This document shows, one piece after another, positions 21,603-33,118 of a stretch of 64,000 bases of DNA; position 1 is the first letter of the stretch, and each line of letters begins with the position of its first letter. The notes beneath the pieces were generated by a model, which did not search any database, was not told the origin of the DNA, and saw only the letters and a list, made by a program, of their open reading frames with translations. The translations under genes and the position numbers were made by a program. Location of the stretch: positions 124,001 through 188,000 of the forward strand of contig JABYQQ010000015.1 in assembly GCA_022605405.1 (NCBI GenBank), in the 5' to 3' direction. The DNA is from Earliella scabrosa (taxonomy: Eukaryota; Basidiomycota; Agaricomycetes; Polyporales; Polyporaceae).

Positions 21603-24217
21603 TCAACGCAGGATCTGCGTGCTGAAGAGGTCCTCAGGATACAACATCAGTTCGGGAGGACCGTACGCCTTTCCCTCGTAGTCCAGATGGAGGTCAATGT
21701 CGTCCCATATCTGCACATTCTCGATGGAGTGTCTGCGACGCATGTTAGCACGCAACCCAAACACAACCCGAATATGAATTCATACTCGTCACGACAATGA
21801 TCCTGGGCTTCGAAGAATGTCATCACAATTGCCGAGGGACAGCGTACGCAGCCCCACATCTTGTATATGTTCTTCTCACGTGGCCACAACCAATCCTGCT
21901 CCAGATCACGTACTTTCAGGTGGTCCTGGGAATTCAGCACGGTGATCTTGACATCTTCGTTGCGGTGGCTCGGATGCGATAGGTGTTCCACCTGAAGTGG
22001 TCAGACACAGTAGTGAGAGAGGTGCCAATGATGAGAAGCATGCGAAATTACCATGACCCTCCAAGGCATGACGCATATCTGGCCATCGCGGCTACACTTC
22101 CCACAGACGTATCGTTTGCGCAATACGTCGATATCGATTTTATGACATTCTCGAGGATCCGAAGGGAAAGGCTGTTCCGATTGCGCATGCTGGGGCACGA
22201 TCACACGGTAGATCTTCTGTGCTGCGCGGTGCGCGTCCATGTCGAACACTATCTTGTCTTCGTTCCACGGGAACTCTTTCAACACGATATTGTAGGCATT
22301 GCAGAGATCGTCCAGATCGGTCTGAGGGTCAGGGTTGATGGGAGGCCCGGTTTTTGCGCACCGATGTACGAGGGCACGTTCTCCGTCTAACAGGCAACCC
22401 TCCTCCGTGCAGCGAAACCATGTGGTGCATGCATTGACAGCGCGTTGTATATCCACGGGATTTACGTGATCGCAGTTCGGGTGAAAGATGGATCTCCTCG
22501 GCGGTACCGAAGGCGGGAGAGCGTCGCGTGGTATCTTGTCGAACAGGGTCTTCTCCACGGTCTCACGCCAAACATCAACCAGACCCTGGATCGCACCGTG
22601 GACTAGCTCATCGGGAGGAGCGATAGGCCGGTCGTGGTAGAGAGAGGGTCGTTGAATGTATCTGCGGAGATCGGGCGTCAACCAGGATAAATCAGCCACG
22701 GAGGGCGAGGGCTTGTCCAACTGCCGGCCGACGTAGAATTGCGAGGTCATAGAGCGGATGAGAAGCAGTCGGTGTCGGAAATCGGCACAACGCTTGAGCA
22801 TACGAAGCTCCGGAAGCGCTGCTTTGACCCAAGTGACCATGCGATTCTTGATATTGTCCCAGACTGCAATAAAGAATATAGAATGAGGGAAGCTCTTTCG
22901 TCTCACAAAATATAAACGCACTGCGATCCGTGAGCTCTGTCGGCTGATGGACAAGTGGATGCATCTGGAAGCGCTCGTATAGGTCTCTGGTCATGCACAA
23001 GAGATCGTCAGCATATCCGAGCTGTCCTAAGCGATTCATGATCCTGTCACAAGCCGTGAGAATCCCGAGCAATGTCATCCTCTACAGTCGACTGAACGCA
23101 CTGTGTTTCACGCCGAAACATAATCTTGTCCTCCTCCGCGCGGCGTCTATCTTGTTCCAAGATGTGCCAGGTCTTGAGAACGGCACCATACTGCGTGGAG
23201 CTATGCATGGCGATAAGCGGACGGGTGTTTTGCATCTTTCAGCAGTAGCCAAACCGCACCTCCTTTCGCTGTTTGGTTGCTTGTCTTTGCTCAACGCGGA
23301 GGGCGTTAATAGCTGCATCCCCTTGGACGTTGGCGAGGCGCTGGATCATGTTGTCAAAGTCCGACTTTAAGATAAACAAATCTGGCAGCGTATCTCTTGA
23401 GCGGTGTATCGGAAGGCAACAGCGATTCACTGACTTTGGTCCACGGATTCAGAAGGAGGCAGACAATCGATACCCATGAAATGGAGCACATGGATGTCAG
23501 CCTGCATGTAGATATCATCAATTGTTATGAAGCTGCGGTCAAGTCAATCGAAGTACAGTCAGCAAAGAGGTAGCTATACTCACTTTTCCTTGTTCTTCAG
23601 CATGTCTTGCAACACCGAACGCGGCACACCCACATCACCGTCATGACTCTGGCATGAATGCAGAACTGAGACAAACGACCATACCATGAGTGACGACGGT
23701 CAAGAAACAGAAACGTGCACTCACATGACAATGAGGGCTGAACATGAGATTCGCATACGCGGGTTCGCTCATGTCCAACGGACACTCGGGGAAGTTGACC
23801 AGGTTCTCCCGCGCACGTTTCCAGAACTTGGCGGCAGAACGACTCATGAGTATTTTGCGGAGAGCCTTGGTGGTCCTTGCAAGACGAAGTAGGTCGTACG
23901 GATGCAGATGACAGAAGACCTATGAATGAGCGCAGACGCTGAGAACGCCACTCCCTGCGACTCAGGCAGATGCCACGCACCTCAAACAGGATCTCCAACG
24001 GCATGTCTGGCAATCTGTCGAGCTTCGACTTCCTCCGCCCTCTGCGCCATTCTGCGTCAGGTTGTAGTGCTGTCTGGTTCCTCCGGCGACGCTTGGAGGG
24101 TGGTTCCGACTCGCCGTCGCGCTTGTGGCTAGGGCTTACCGACGGACCGGTCGCCGATACCTTCGCTTGGATACGGGAGGAGCGACGTGCTGGAGAGGAC
24201 ATCTTGCTGCGAGGCAT
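21603..24217 (-). CDS. F-box / Cys-rich protein, tandem copy A
   Basis: First of three tandem paralogues. From ATG 24217 (or 24202) to TGA 21603 with about ten exons. Order of blocks: basic NLS-like N-terminus (PPSKRRRRN), F-box (LDRLPDMPLEILFEV, then HPYDLLRLARTTKALRKILM), PLDMSEPAYANLMFSPHCH, a Cys motif (VCRVRCCKTC), a helical region (RLGQLGYADDLLCMTRD; SVADLSWLTPDL), a Cys/His block (TWFRCTEEGC...HRCAKTGPP), NAYNIVLKEFPWNEDKIVFD, then RYVCGKCSRDGQICVMPWR and CVRCPSAI, ending FSTQILR. F-box proteins act with SCF ligases; the Cys pairs may bind zinc. I know this as an expanded basidiomycete family of unknown target. Intron boundaries were not all fixed. Confidence 0.75.
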
Positions 24218-24570
24218 GTGAGTGAGAGTTGGGAAGGAATATTGGTAAATGCAGTTGGTGGGTGATGGATGAAAGGAAAGCAGAACAAGAGACAAATTCG
24301 CCGCCTTTAAGGACACGAGAGGCAACGCGGTCACGCTTCTAGTGCTTTGTCCACGAGCGCCCGTCTATGACGCGCCACGAACCTTCGCAGATGCAATTGG
24401 GTCAGTTGTCCGCATCGCAATCTCCGAAGAGATCAAGACGGGTGTATACTCTACAAGATACTACAATTCTGATTAGGCGACGTTGGGTATGGTAGATGGA
24501 AAAGAACGGTAAGGCATCGGATATGAGGACAGCAGTCGGATGGATCATGCAACTCCACCTAGTAGGCAAC
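24218..24570 (-). promoter_or_regulatory. Promoter region of F-box copy A with shared element
   Basis: The 353-bp gap contains ACGCGGTCACG at 24325..24335 (about 108 bp before the ATG), followed further out by CACGAGCGCCCGTCTATGAC and CGCGCC (to about 24374). The same arrangement precedes copies B and C. The rest is the 3' flank of copy B. Confidence 0.55.
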
Positions 24571-27194
24571 TCAATGTGAAATCTTGGTAGTGAGCCAGTT
24601 TTCGACATAGAACTCCTCGTCCGCAGGTATACCGGGCAGCGTCTCAGCATCCGGGTGCATATCATAGTCGTCTTCTTCCTCAGGGTCAGTGATGTCATGC
24701 CTATGTTCACGACCAATCAGCCTGCAAGCCCAAAGCATAGATGACTACGCTCGGCGAGGGGACACGTACGCGGTCATGCAATGCTCGACAACTTCAATCA
24801 AAGGCATCGCTTGCGAGGAACGGCAATGGACGCAGCCCCACACCTTGTATTGCTCATCGAATTTGGGTTCCATGCGCTTGGCCTCTTCGGCGAGTACTCT
24901 GAGCCTGTCTGGATCGTCGAGAACGGTCACCTTGATGTCTCTACCTCGATGGCTCGGTTGGGTCAGATGCGCGACCTGAGAGCATCGACAACAACATCAG
25001 TCGCCTACTCCGCGGCTCGTGCATCCAAGTCGTATGTCACCTACCGCAACCTTCCACGGCATCACGCACGCCAGTCCGTCAGTGCTGCACTCGCCACATG
25101 CGAACCGCTCGTTCAGGAGGTTCAAGGTGACAGGACAGAGGTCGGGTGAAGTCAGATCGGATACTTTGGTCAGGACGGCGCGCTTGATCTTCTCTGTCGC
25201 GCGGTGCGCGTCCATGTCGTACACAGCCTTGTCCCCCGTGAAATTCCAAGGGAACTCCTCCAACACGATGTTGTACGCGTTCTGTAGATCGTCCATGTCC
25301 GATTTCGGGTCCATCGTGAGTGGCGGCCCCGTCTTCAAGCAGTGATGGGAAAGAACGCGCGGATAGTCGACTAGACAGCCGTTGACTGTGCATCGGAACC
25401 AGCAATGGGAAGTGCGCAGGATGGTAATGTTGTTGATAGGTGTGAGAGTGGTGGTAGCACGTTGTCCTACGTTCTGAGCCTGAGACGGCGCCCCGAGTTC
25501 GGCCTTCCCTTTCCCTTTCGCTGTGTTGTCCTCCACGCCTGCAGACGCCAGACGGAGGGCCTCCTCCGGGATCAGGTCGCCCAACTTTCGCACCATGGCA
25601 CAAGTCCATTGGAAGGCAGAGACGCTGAGTTCGCCTGAGACAAGGTATCCACCATTCTCCAGGAACGTCTTATACTCGGGGCAATACCATGAGAGGTCAG
25701 CCACAGACGGGGTAGGAACCCACATCGGCTGGACGAGAATCCAATCTTTGGTGAGGTCCCGGATCAGAGTGAGCCGATTCAGGTAGCGGGCGCAATGCTC
25801 GCGCATGCGCATGTCCGTGCACGCCCTTTGAGCAAATTCGATCATCGGCTCCTTGATGTTGTTCCATACTACTTTCATGTTAGAGGTCGACGAAGACGCG
25901 TACGTAGTAGGACGTACTACGATCGGTGATCTCTTTGGGCTGCTGAACCAATGGGTGTGCGAGGAACTTCTCAGCGAAAGCGGGACTCAGATATTCGATG
26001 TCGTATCCGATCTGGCCCAGGCGATCTATGATCCTGCACACGCATGCGGATGAGTAGTCGCCTTTGACTTGTGTCGTTAGCACGTACTGATCGCATCGAC
26101 GGACGCGAAGGATATTCTTCTCTTCCTGACGCTTCTCATTCTCGACTATCCACCAAGCTTTGGCTTCATGTCCGAACTATGAAGCGCGTGGTGTATGCGT
26201 CAGTAATGGTATGATTCGTGGCGTTTGCGAGTGCACTTCACCCGTTCGTGCAGTCGTGCAGTAGTAATCTGCTTGCGACGCAAGACCTTGAGGGCCGACG
26301 CATCCCCTCTGCATTCAGCAACTTGTTCGCGTAGCCTTTGTACTTTAGCTTTCGAATGATAAAGTTCTGGACATTGCTCAATACAACTCGTACCGGACAG
26401 GAGCAGTGCTTCGACTTACTGCCATCAATAGTATCTTGGGGAACTAGGATAAAATCCTTTGACGGACGCAGCGGAGGAGCGGAGGGAACGTCATCTGAGA
26501 AACTGATACAAAGGCAGATCAGCACCCGAGGCATGGCCGGTACAGGTTGGATGTGTACGTACTATTCTTTGAGGCACTTCTTGCAGCACCGCACTCGATT
26601 CGCCCACATGCCTCTCATCACCCTCGCTTTGATACAGAACTGCAAATCACTAGTCAGCATGAGCTCGTTGTGAGCCGTAGATGCGTCACACGCACATGAC
26701 AGTGAGGGTCAAACAGCAAATTGGCATACGCAGGCTCGCTCATGTCAGAAGGACATTTGCAATCAAGGAGGTCGGGACGGTTCGCTCGAGCACGTCTCCA
26801 GACGGTTATAGAAGAGCGACTCATGAGCAGATTACGAAGGGCCTTGGTGGTCCTTGCAAGATGTAGCATATCGTAAGGCTCAAGATGAGCGAATATCTGC
26901 TCGAGAACATATGGTCAGGATGAGATGATACCGTGACTCGACGGACGAACGCACCTCGAAGAGAATATCCAACGGCATGTCTGGTAGCATGCTCAACAGC
27001 CCCTTCCTTCCTCTCAAAGAGCCTCCGCTCGTAGATGACTTAGAAGAAGTTGATACCGCACTCTTACGACGTCGTTTCGGTGGTGGGGGAGTATCGGGCG
27101 TGTCGACGACCGCATTCGCCTCGGAGGGTCGGGATCCATTCGACTCCTTCAGACGGGAAGAGCGTCGCAGGGAGCCGTTTGGATTTGAGGACAT
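24571..27194 (-). CDS. F-box / Cys-rich protein, tandem copy B
   Basis: Second paralogue, ATG 27194 (MSSNPNGSLRRSSRLKESNG) to TGA 24571, same block order as copy A: KRRRKS basic region, LSMLPDMPLDILFEV F-box, LARTTKALRNLLMSRSSITV, SDMSEPAYANLLFDPHCH, a Cys-rich exon around 26570-26620, PSVADLSWYCPEYKTFLENG, a Lys/Gly linker, WFRCTVNGCLVDYPRVLSHH, NAYNIVLEEFPWNFTGDKAV, RFACGECSTDGLACVMPWK and WGCVHCRSSQAMPL. It ends with an acidic stretch (DPEEEDDYDMHPDAETLPG) and NWLTTKISH. Copy A lacks this DMHPDAET stretch but copy C has a close version, so B and C look like the closer pair. Not all introns were fixed. Confidence 0.75.
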
Positions 27195-27655
27195 ATGGGG
27201 GTTCTGACAGGTAGTGACGCAGGGGTGAAATGCAAGGCTGTTATTGTAGGGGCCGTGCTGAGGCCTGAGGATTATATAGGTGGAGGATTGGCGACAACCC
27301 CAAGGGTCGAGCCTACGCCGCCTCGGCAAGCCAGCTAGCCAAGGCCCCAACGCGGTCACGCACCCTTGGTACACTCTCACGGGCGCCTCCCGCTAGACGC
27401 GTCCAGAGTCCGACCAGACTCTCTAGAGTCTACGCGTCATCGACGCTGTCGCTCATTATGCGAGCTACGGACCAGTCCAATGGAGGCTCGAGAGCAGTGG
27501 TCGAGACGATAGCGGTTGCATACAACGCAAAATGTCTGCGTAGTTCTCACGCAAGACTCCGTATGCATGCCATTCCAACTTGAATATTCGTACAATATTC
27601 GACGAAACAAGAAGGGCGACTCAGGCGGTCGAAAGCGTCGTGATGAACATCAGCT
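27195..27655 (-). promoter_or_regulatory. Promoter region of F-box copy B with shared element and TATA-like site
   Basis: A TATATA-like site (about 27272-27279) lies ~80 bp before the ATG. ACGCGGTCACG is at 27350..27360, followed by CACGGGCGCCTCCCGCTAGAC and ACGCGTC, which contains an MluI cell-cycle-box core (ACGCGT, about 27398-27403). The far side is the 3' flank of copy C. Confidence 0.55.
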
Positions 27656-30237
27656 TCAACGCAGAATCGTCGTGGTAAACTGATCTTCGGGATAGTATTG
27701 TGCCTCTGCTGGAGCTTCTGGCCACGTCTCGGCGTCCGGGTGTAGATCGTAGTCATCCACCACGTCAGGTTCATCAACGTCGTGTCTGCAACCATCCAAC
27801 GATCAGAGAAAGCATATGCACGCCGAAAGAGTACATATACGCACTCGGAGATACAGTGAGCCACGACCTTGGCCAGAGGCATCGCGCCTAGGTTTCGGCA
27901 GCAGACACAACCCCAGATCTTGTAGACGCGATTGAACTTGTCCCGCAGATCCCGCGACTCACGGTCGAGCACTTCCGCCTTGTCTTCGTCATTGAGGATC
28001 GTCACCTTGACGGGTTTCTTCCGATGGCTCGGTTGACACAGATGGGCCACCTGTGAGCAACCCGTCAACGGTCATCACAGGGGAGGCCCAGAAGACTCAA
28101 GACTTACCGCTATCTTCCATGGCATGACGCACACCATCCCATCGGTACTGCAAAGGCTGCACACAAAGCGCTCGTTTGCGTGGTTCAATTCCATGTGCGT
28201 GATCCGCTCGAACTTCAGCTTCATTGCAGCCGCACGCCCAACCAATTCGCCCGCCCGATGTGCGTCCATATCATACACGACCTTGTCGCCGGTGTAGTTC
28301 CAGGGGAACTCCTCTAGTATGATGTTGTACGCATTGTTGAGGTTGTCCGCATCCGTCTGCGGGTCCATCGTGATCGGCGGCCCAGTCTTCGCGCACTGGT
28401 GGGACAGGACGCGGGGATAGTCGATGATGCAACCTTTCACCGTGCAGCGAAACCAGGACGTCGGAAGGCGGAGAGTGCGTTCGGCGGATTCGAGGAATCG
28501 TTGGTTGTCTGCCATTGTGGCCTGGTGTGCTGGTACGACCTCGACGGCCTTCTCCTTCTCTTTTCCCTTGCCCTTCCCCGTTCTCTTCGCCTTCTTCCTC
28601 CCTTTCCCCTTCTTCGTTGCGCTCCCTTCCGCCGCGTCGGGAAGATTGTCATAGGCCTCAACAGGGATCATGGCCATCAACTTTCGCACCATGTCGACGG
28701 TCCAGCGATATGCACTGTCCTCGAGCTGTGTCCACATAATCAAAGGCCCCCCGTCGAGGTAGGCTCGCAAGTCGGGCGAATACCAGGAAAGATCCGCCAC
28801 GGTCGGCGCGTTCACCCACAGCGGCTGTTGCAAAATCCAGTCGTCAATCATGACACGGATGACGTTGAGCCGGGTCATATAGTGGGCGCAGCGCTCTCGC
28901 ATGCGCGCGTCCGTGCGAGCTTCCTCTGCAAACTCTATCATGGAGGCTTTGATGTTGTTCCAGACTAGCAAACATAGCCTCAGCGTTGTCCAGGACTAGA
29001 CGATACGGCTATCAAGACTCACTGCGATCTGTAAGCTCCTTAGATTGCTGCACCAACGGGTGTGTGATGAACTTGGTGATCATCGGCTCACTGAGCATGA
29101 GCTGGTAGCCAAGTTCGTTCAGCCGGTTCACGATCCTAAACGCACACGAATGAGCAAATCGTCATCGCTGTGACAATCGCCTTACTGCATCCCACGTCGT
29201 AGTCGCAATGTCCTTTTCTCTTCACGACGCCTCCCGCCCTCGATCGATTGCCATTCCATGAGTTTGAATTTGAACTGGTGGCGGACGACGAGTCAGCATC
29301 GGGTGTCCACGAACGATGCAGGGCTGTACCTCTTGTCGATTCCGGGTGAACTTCAGCTGTTCGGAGCGCAAGGCCTTGAGCGCGGATGCATCTCCATTAC
29401 ATTGGGCGACCTTTTCACGAAGCTTCTCAGCCTCGGATCGAGAGTAATAGAACTCTAGATAGTTAATGAGCAAATGATGTCACCACCAGGGAGTTGGAGA
29501 CGGACTATCATCTATGATATCCTGAGGAACGACGTATCCTGTCTTCGGGAGAGTGAAATCGGGCAGCCGGAAGATGCCTTCTGCGAAGCTATACAAGGTC
29601 ACTCTCACACGGCAGTCACAAAAGGGGCAACGAACACTCACTGCTCCTTCAGGCATCTCTTGCAGCACCGGACTTGATTCGCCCACATGCCCCTAATGAC
29701 TCTCGCCGTGACGCAGAACTGTGAAGGTCGGGAGGTTCAGTGCAGTACACAAGCAAATTAACAAGTAACGCACATGACAGTGAGGATCAAACAGCAGATC
29801 AGCGTACGCAGGCTCAGTCATGCTTGGAGGGCATTCAGGGAGGTCCGGACAGTGCTTGCGGGCCCGTCTCCAGACAGTAATAGAAGAGCGGCTCATGAGG
29901 ACACGGCGAAGTGCTTTGGTCGTTCTTGATAAATGTAGCAGGTCGTGGGGTTTCAGGTGGGCAAAAATCTTGACAACATGAGTTACCGATTAGACGGCTT
30001 GGACATGAAGCGACAACATACCTCGAAGAGGATGTCTAACGGCATGTCCGGTAGCCTATCCAAAGACTTCCTCTTTCCTCTTGCAGAAGCACTGGTAGAT
30101 GAACCTGCCGTGGATGTGCTGGTCCGACGACGCTTATTCGGTGGGGGAGCCTCGCGATCTGTATGTGCAGAATGGATGGATCCGCTCGCCTGGAGACGCG
30201 CAGAACGTCGCAACGTCGCACTTGAGCTCGCCGACAT
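27656..30237 (-). CDS. F-box / Cys-rich protein, tandem copy C
   Basis: Third paralogue, ATG 30237 (MSASSSATLRRSARLQASGS) to TGA 27656. Blocks: PNKRRRTSTS basic region, LDRLPDMPLDILFEV F-box, a segment ending RVLMSRSSITVWRRARKHCP, PSMTEPAYADLLFDPHCHV, a Cys-rich exon near 29640-29690, NAPTVADLSWYSPDLRAYLD, a very Lys-rich linker (GKGRKKAKRTGKGKGKEKEK), TSWFRCTVKGCIIDYPRVLS, NAYNIILEEFPWNYTGDKVV, RFVCSLCSTDGMVCVMPWK and WGCVCCRNLGAMPL. The end (DLHPDAET ... FTTTILR) shares the acidic stretch with copy B and the terminal TxILR with copy A. The Lys-rich linker is the main length difference. Function beyond an F-box adaptor is unknown. Confidence 0.75.
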
Positions 30238-30731
30238 GGTGCAGGCCTCTTCGACTTGACGGAGGGGAGCTTAGGTAGGACAGGGACGAGAGAGGAGGAA
30301 CTCGAAGAGAAAGGTCGCTGCAGCAGCTCCAACGCGGTCACGTCCTATTCGCGCTTACGTCGAGCGCCTATACTGTTTGACGCGTCTCCTAAGATCATAT
30401 GCATCTTGAGTCCTATGTACCACCACCGTTCAACGTTCAACTGCGAACATGATCATTCATACACTGGCTTGTGAGCCAAACGATTTCCGAAGCGACAACA
30501 TCCAGGGCATCTCTCTGACTCTTCAATATCCCGTTCATCCTCTTTCCCTTCGATGGACTTGACGACGAACCATCGTCGCCGGATCGCGCGATATTGAGAG
30601 TACTGAGCTTTCGAACCCTAGTACTTCGTTGGGTGCTGGAATGCAAGGTTGACGAATTCGCGACCTTCAACAGTCTCGGCGACCTGGATGAACGCCATGT
30701 GAGCACAATGTATCTGCCCTTGCTTGACTTG
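30238..30731. promoter_or_regulatory. Promoter region of F-box copy C and 3' flank of hemerythrin gene 1
   Basis: ACGCGGTCACG occurs at 30332..30342 (about 95 bp before the copy C ATG), followed by TCGAGCGCCTATACTGTTTG and ACGCGTC (30370-30376), again an ACGCGT core. Apart from that, no coding signal is seen in the 494 bp. Confidence 0.5.
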
Positions 30732-31527
30732 CTACATCACCTCATCCTGGAGTCTTCCCTCCTGTCCCACAGACTTGAGCATCATCCCACCCAGGCCTTC
30801 TTCATCTGCCACCGGTACCCAAGGGTGTGGGCGGCTCGGCACTTCGTTTCGCGCTCGCAAGAACGCCCTGGCGAGTTTCTATCCAACCCTCGGTTGCGTC
30901 AGCACCCCCGCGCAATCCGACACAGATCGCAGGTACGCACGTCGTTCTCCTCTGCACTGAGTTTCCGCCGGATGAACGGAAGTTGCTCTTCTTCCTCCAA
31001 CATCGCATGGGACAGGAACAGCGTGACCGCGCGCTCGAGGATGGTGTCGTAGTCGTCCCGTGTCATACGCGCGCTATCCGCATCGCGCAGGAGGTGCTTA
31101 ATCTCTGCGTGCTGCAGGATGTTGTGCGCAGCGATCTCGGAGCGGTCAACGGCGCCGTATTCCCTGTACACCGAGACTTCCTCCGCGTTCCCATGGATCG
31201 TCATCTCGCGGATGAGTGTGTCCGCGATCGCGTTCTTAAGCGGTGCGTTGGAGGGAGTCGCTGTGTACCTGCCAGGTGTGGCGGCGTCACGATGCATGGA
31301 GATGAGGATAATGGCCGGGGTGTCTGAGTCGCTTACCTCTGGTACAGCTCGCGAATGTTGTCATGGTCGATCCTGATCTCCTCGGTGACGTCGAGCTCGC
31401 TGAAGGTAGCCGTGGTCGTGGTAGTAGCACTAATAGTGATAGCTCTGAACGCGGGCCTTGCGGGGACGGAACGAGATAGGGCGGCGCAAATCCTGCCCCG
31501 CCCTGCGAGGACGAGTCGGCTGGCCAT
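30732..31527 (-). CDS. Hemerythrin-like HHE-domain protein 1, probably mitochondrial
   Basis: Three exons (31337..31527, 30941..31268, 30732..30878) give 221 aa. The first ~40 residues (MASRLVLAGRGRICAALSRS...) are basic and Ser/Ala-rich, like a mitochondrial presequence. The HHE four-helix domain follows with candidate iron ligands: His in RIDHDNIREL, His and Glu in EMTIHGNAEEVSVY, His in ILQHAEIKHLL, and His and Glu in FLSHAMLEEEEQLP. The C-terminus is KLARAFLRARNEVPSRPHPW. Such proteins bind a di-iron site and may sense or store O2, NO or iron; the role here is unknown. A decayed copy lies directly upstream and a third member at 48.3 kb. Confidence 0.88.
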
Positions 31528-32149
31528 GGTGGATGGATGCATGGCGACGACCCCGAGAACCGTCCCTGACCCCCGTCCTTCTTCACCGTGGCGTGCGCGT
31601 TAGTCCCATCGTGCAGGGCAAACACTGAGCTTGTGCAATCAGTCATGTGGGTCGATGTGGTCGACTGGCGGGATTCTAAGTTTTGCGTCTTTGGCACCTG
31701 ACGCCGTGATTGGCAGGCATACAAGCCTTTTGGAGTTGGAGAATCCAGTCAATACTTCCCGTGATTGCACCCTGCTATCCTTGTAATTTGCGACTCTCAC
31801 GCGTACTGACTGCTCGAACTTTAGCAGACTTCCATCCCTATCCCGCTGTCTTTCATCGGCCCATTGTCCACGGCCAGGGTTGACTCTGTATTCGACGCTG
31901 TGTCTCCCCACGCCAAGAGATTGTCATTTACCACACCGGTGACCGTGTCAGGTTACGTTCGTTGCCCTATTGAGAACTGATCCGGATGTCGGTACTGTAG
32001 ATCCACGAAGACACGACCCTCCAGGGTGTCGACAACCTGAGAGGTGTTTGTTAACGTTGCTGCGCGCAGCTATTTCCACAGCAACCCGCCCATACCTTGT
32101 TGTGGAATGCCCCCTGTATGTCCGCAAACTTTTACGCCACGCCGTCAGT
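31528..32149. other. Intergenic between hemerythrin gene 1 and its decayed copy
   Basis: A stretch of 622 bp with no gene. It should hold the promoter of hemerythrin gene 1. Open frames (for example 31639-31911, minus) have no motif. Confidence 0.4.
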
Positions 32150-32710
32150 CTATGGAGCCCATGGATGAGGTCGGGTGGGCATCTTAGTTCGCGCACCAAG
32201 AAAAGCACGCCCGATTCTCCACAGCACGCACGCCACCGATACTAGCCCACGCCCGGCGAGACATAATTACGGCAAGAGTACGCACATCGCTCTCTTTCGC
32301 GTACAGATGCTGTAGTATGAGCGGGAACTGGTCGTCCTCCTCCGCATGCATGAGGAACCCATTGACGACACGCCCGAGCACGGCGTTGTAGTCGGCCTTG
32401 GTGACCCAAGCCGCTACCCCTTCGTACATCAGCTTCTTGGCTCCTGCATGCTCCTTTTTGTTGTGCGCTGCCTCGGCCAATGAGGTGGTCGTACTCCGAG
32501 TCGTTGAACGGAGAAATAGCTTCCGCGTCGCCGCGCATTGCCATGTGTTCGCGATGGCGGTCTTGGTGCTCAGATCCTTCGCCTCTTTGTATCTCACCTC
32601 TCCGATAGATCGTGGATATTGTCGTGGTCAATGCTGATCTGCTCGAGGTAGCCGCTCGCCGTGGGCCAAGCTCCTGAGAGCAAGTATTGCTGGCGTTGCG
32701 ACCGCGACAT
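32150..32710 (-). pseudogene. Decayed hemerythrin-like HHE gene (copy 2)
   Basis: From ATG 32710 the minus strand reads ...YLEQISIDHDNIHDLSER, the same start as the intact HHE genes. The frame is then broken at several points. At ~32592-32596 the position of the conserved first intron holds just GTGAG. At ~32536-32545 about 10-13 nt (coding for LLRE in the paralogues) are missing, after which MAMRGDAEAIS continues in another frame. A further shift is near 32464-32478. NAVLGRVVNGFLMHAEEDDQ is then intact. Another shift falls before ARTKMPTRPHPWAP, which matches the C-terminus of gene 1. No set of GT-AG introns rescues the conserved helices, so it looks like a pseudogene. Confidence 0.7.
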
Positions 32711-33118
32711 GGCCCGCGTAGTATACGGTTGCGGTGGTCAAAATTCGAGGGTGCGACTCGCAAGTACTGGTGAATCGTGATTTTGGATGCCCAATGCCAA
32801 GCGCAAATTGTCCTTCATGTATTCATTGTACAGGCAGACATTCGCAATGCGCCAGAAGAGAATGAGTCAGACGTGATGGCAGCGCGCGAAAGGCAGCACG
32901 GGACGGGCCAATGCTAACGCAATGCGTAACCTACTCCCGCCAACGCGTTCATCGACTCTCGACCGCCCAGACGCGGTCACGTGCGCCGCGCGTTCGCATC
33001 GCAGCCGCGTGCCGACTGCAGGGCGGATGCCCAGTGGCAGGAGGTATGGGTCGCTCCTGATCACTCGAATACTCGGTGGCCGACCCCGCATAATCGTTAC
33101 ACCATGCTGCCGAACGTG
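32711..33118. other. Intergenic with a fourth copy of the ACGCGGTCACG element
   Basis: The 408-bp interval upstream of the decayed HHE copy has ACGCGGTCACG at 32971..32981, in the same relative orientation as in the F-box promoters (about 261 bp before the former ATG). No gene is seen. Confidence 0.45.

Noticed and set aside
32150..32710. Treating the second hemerythrin copy as an intact gene with extra introns
   Set aside because: No GT-AG combination restores the conserved His/Glu helices; several independent frame breaks remain.
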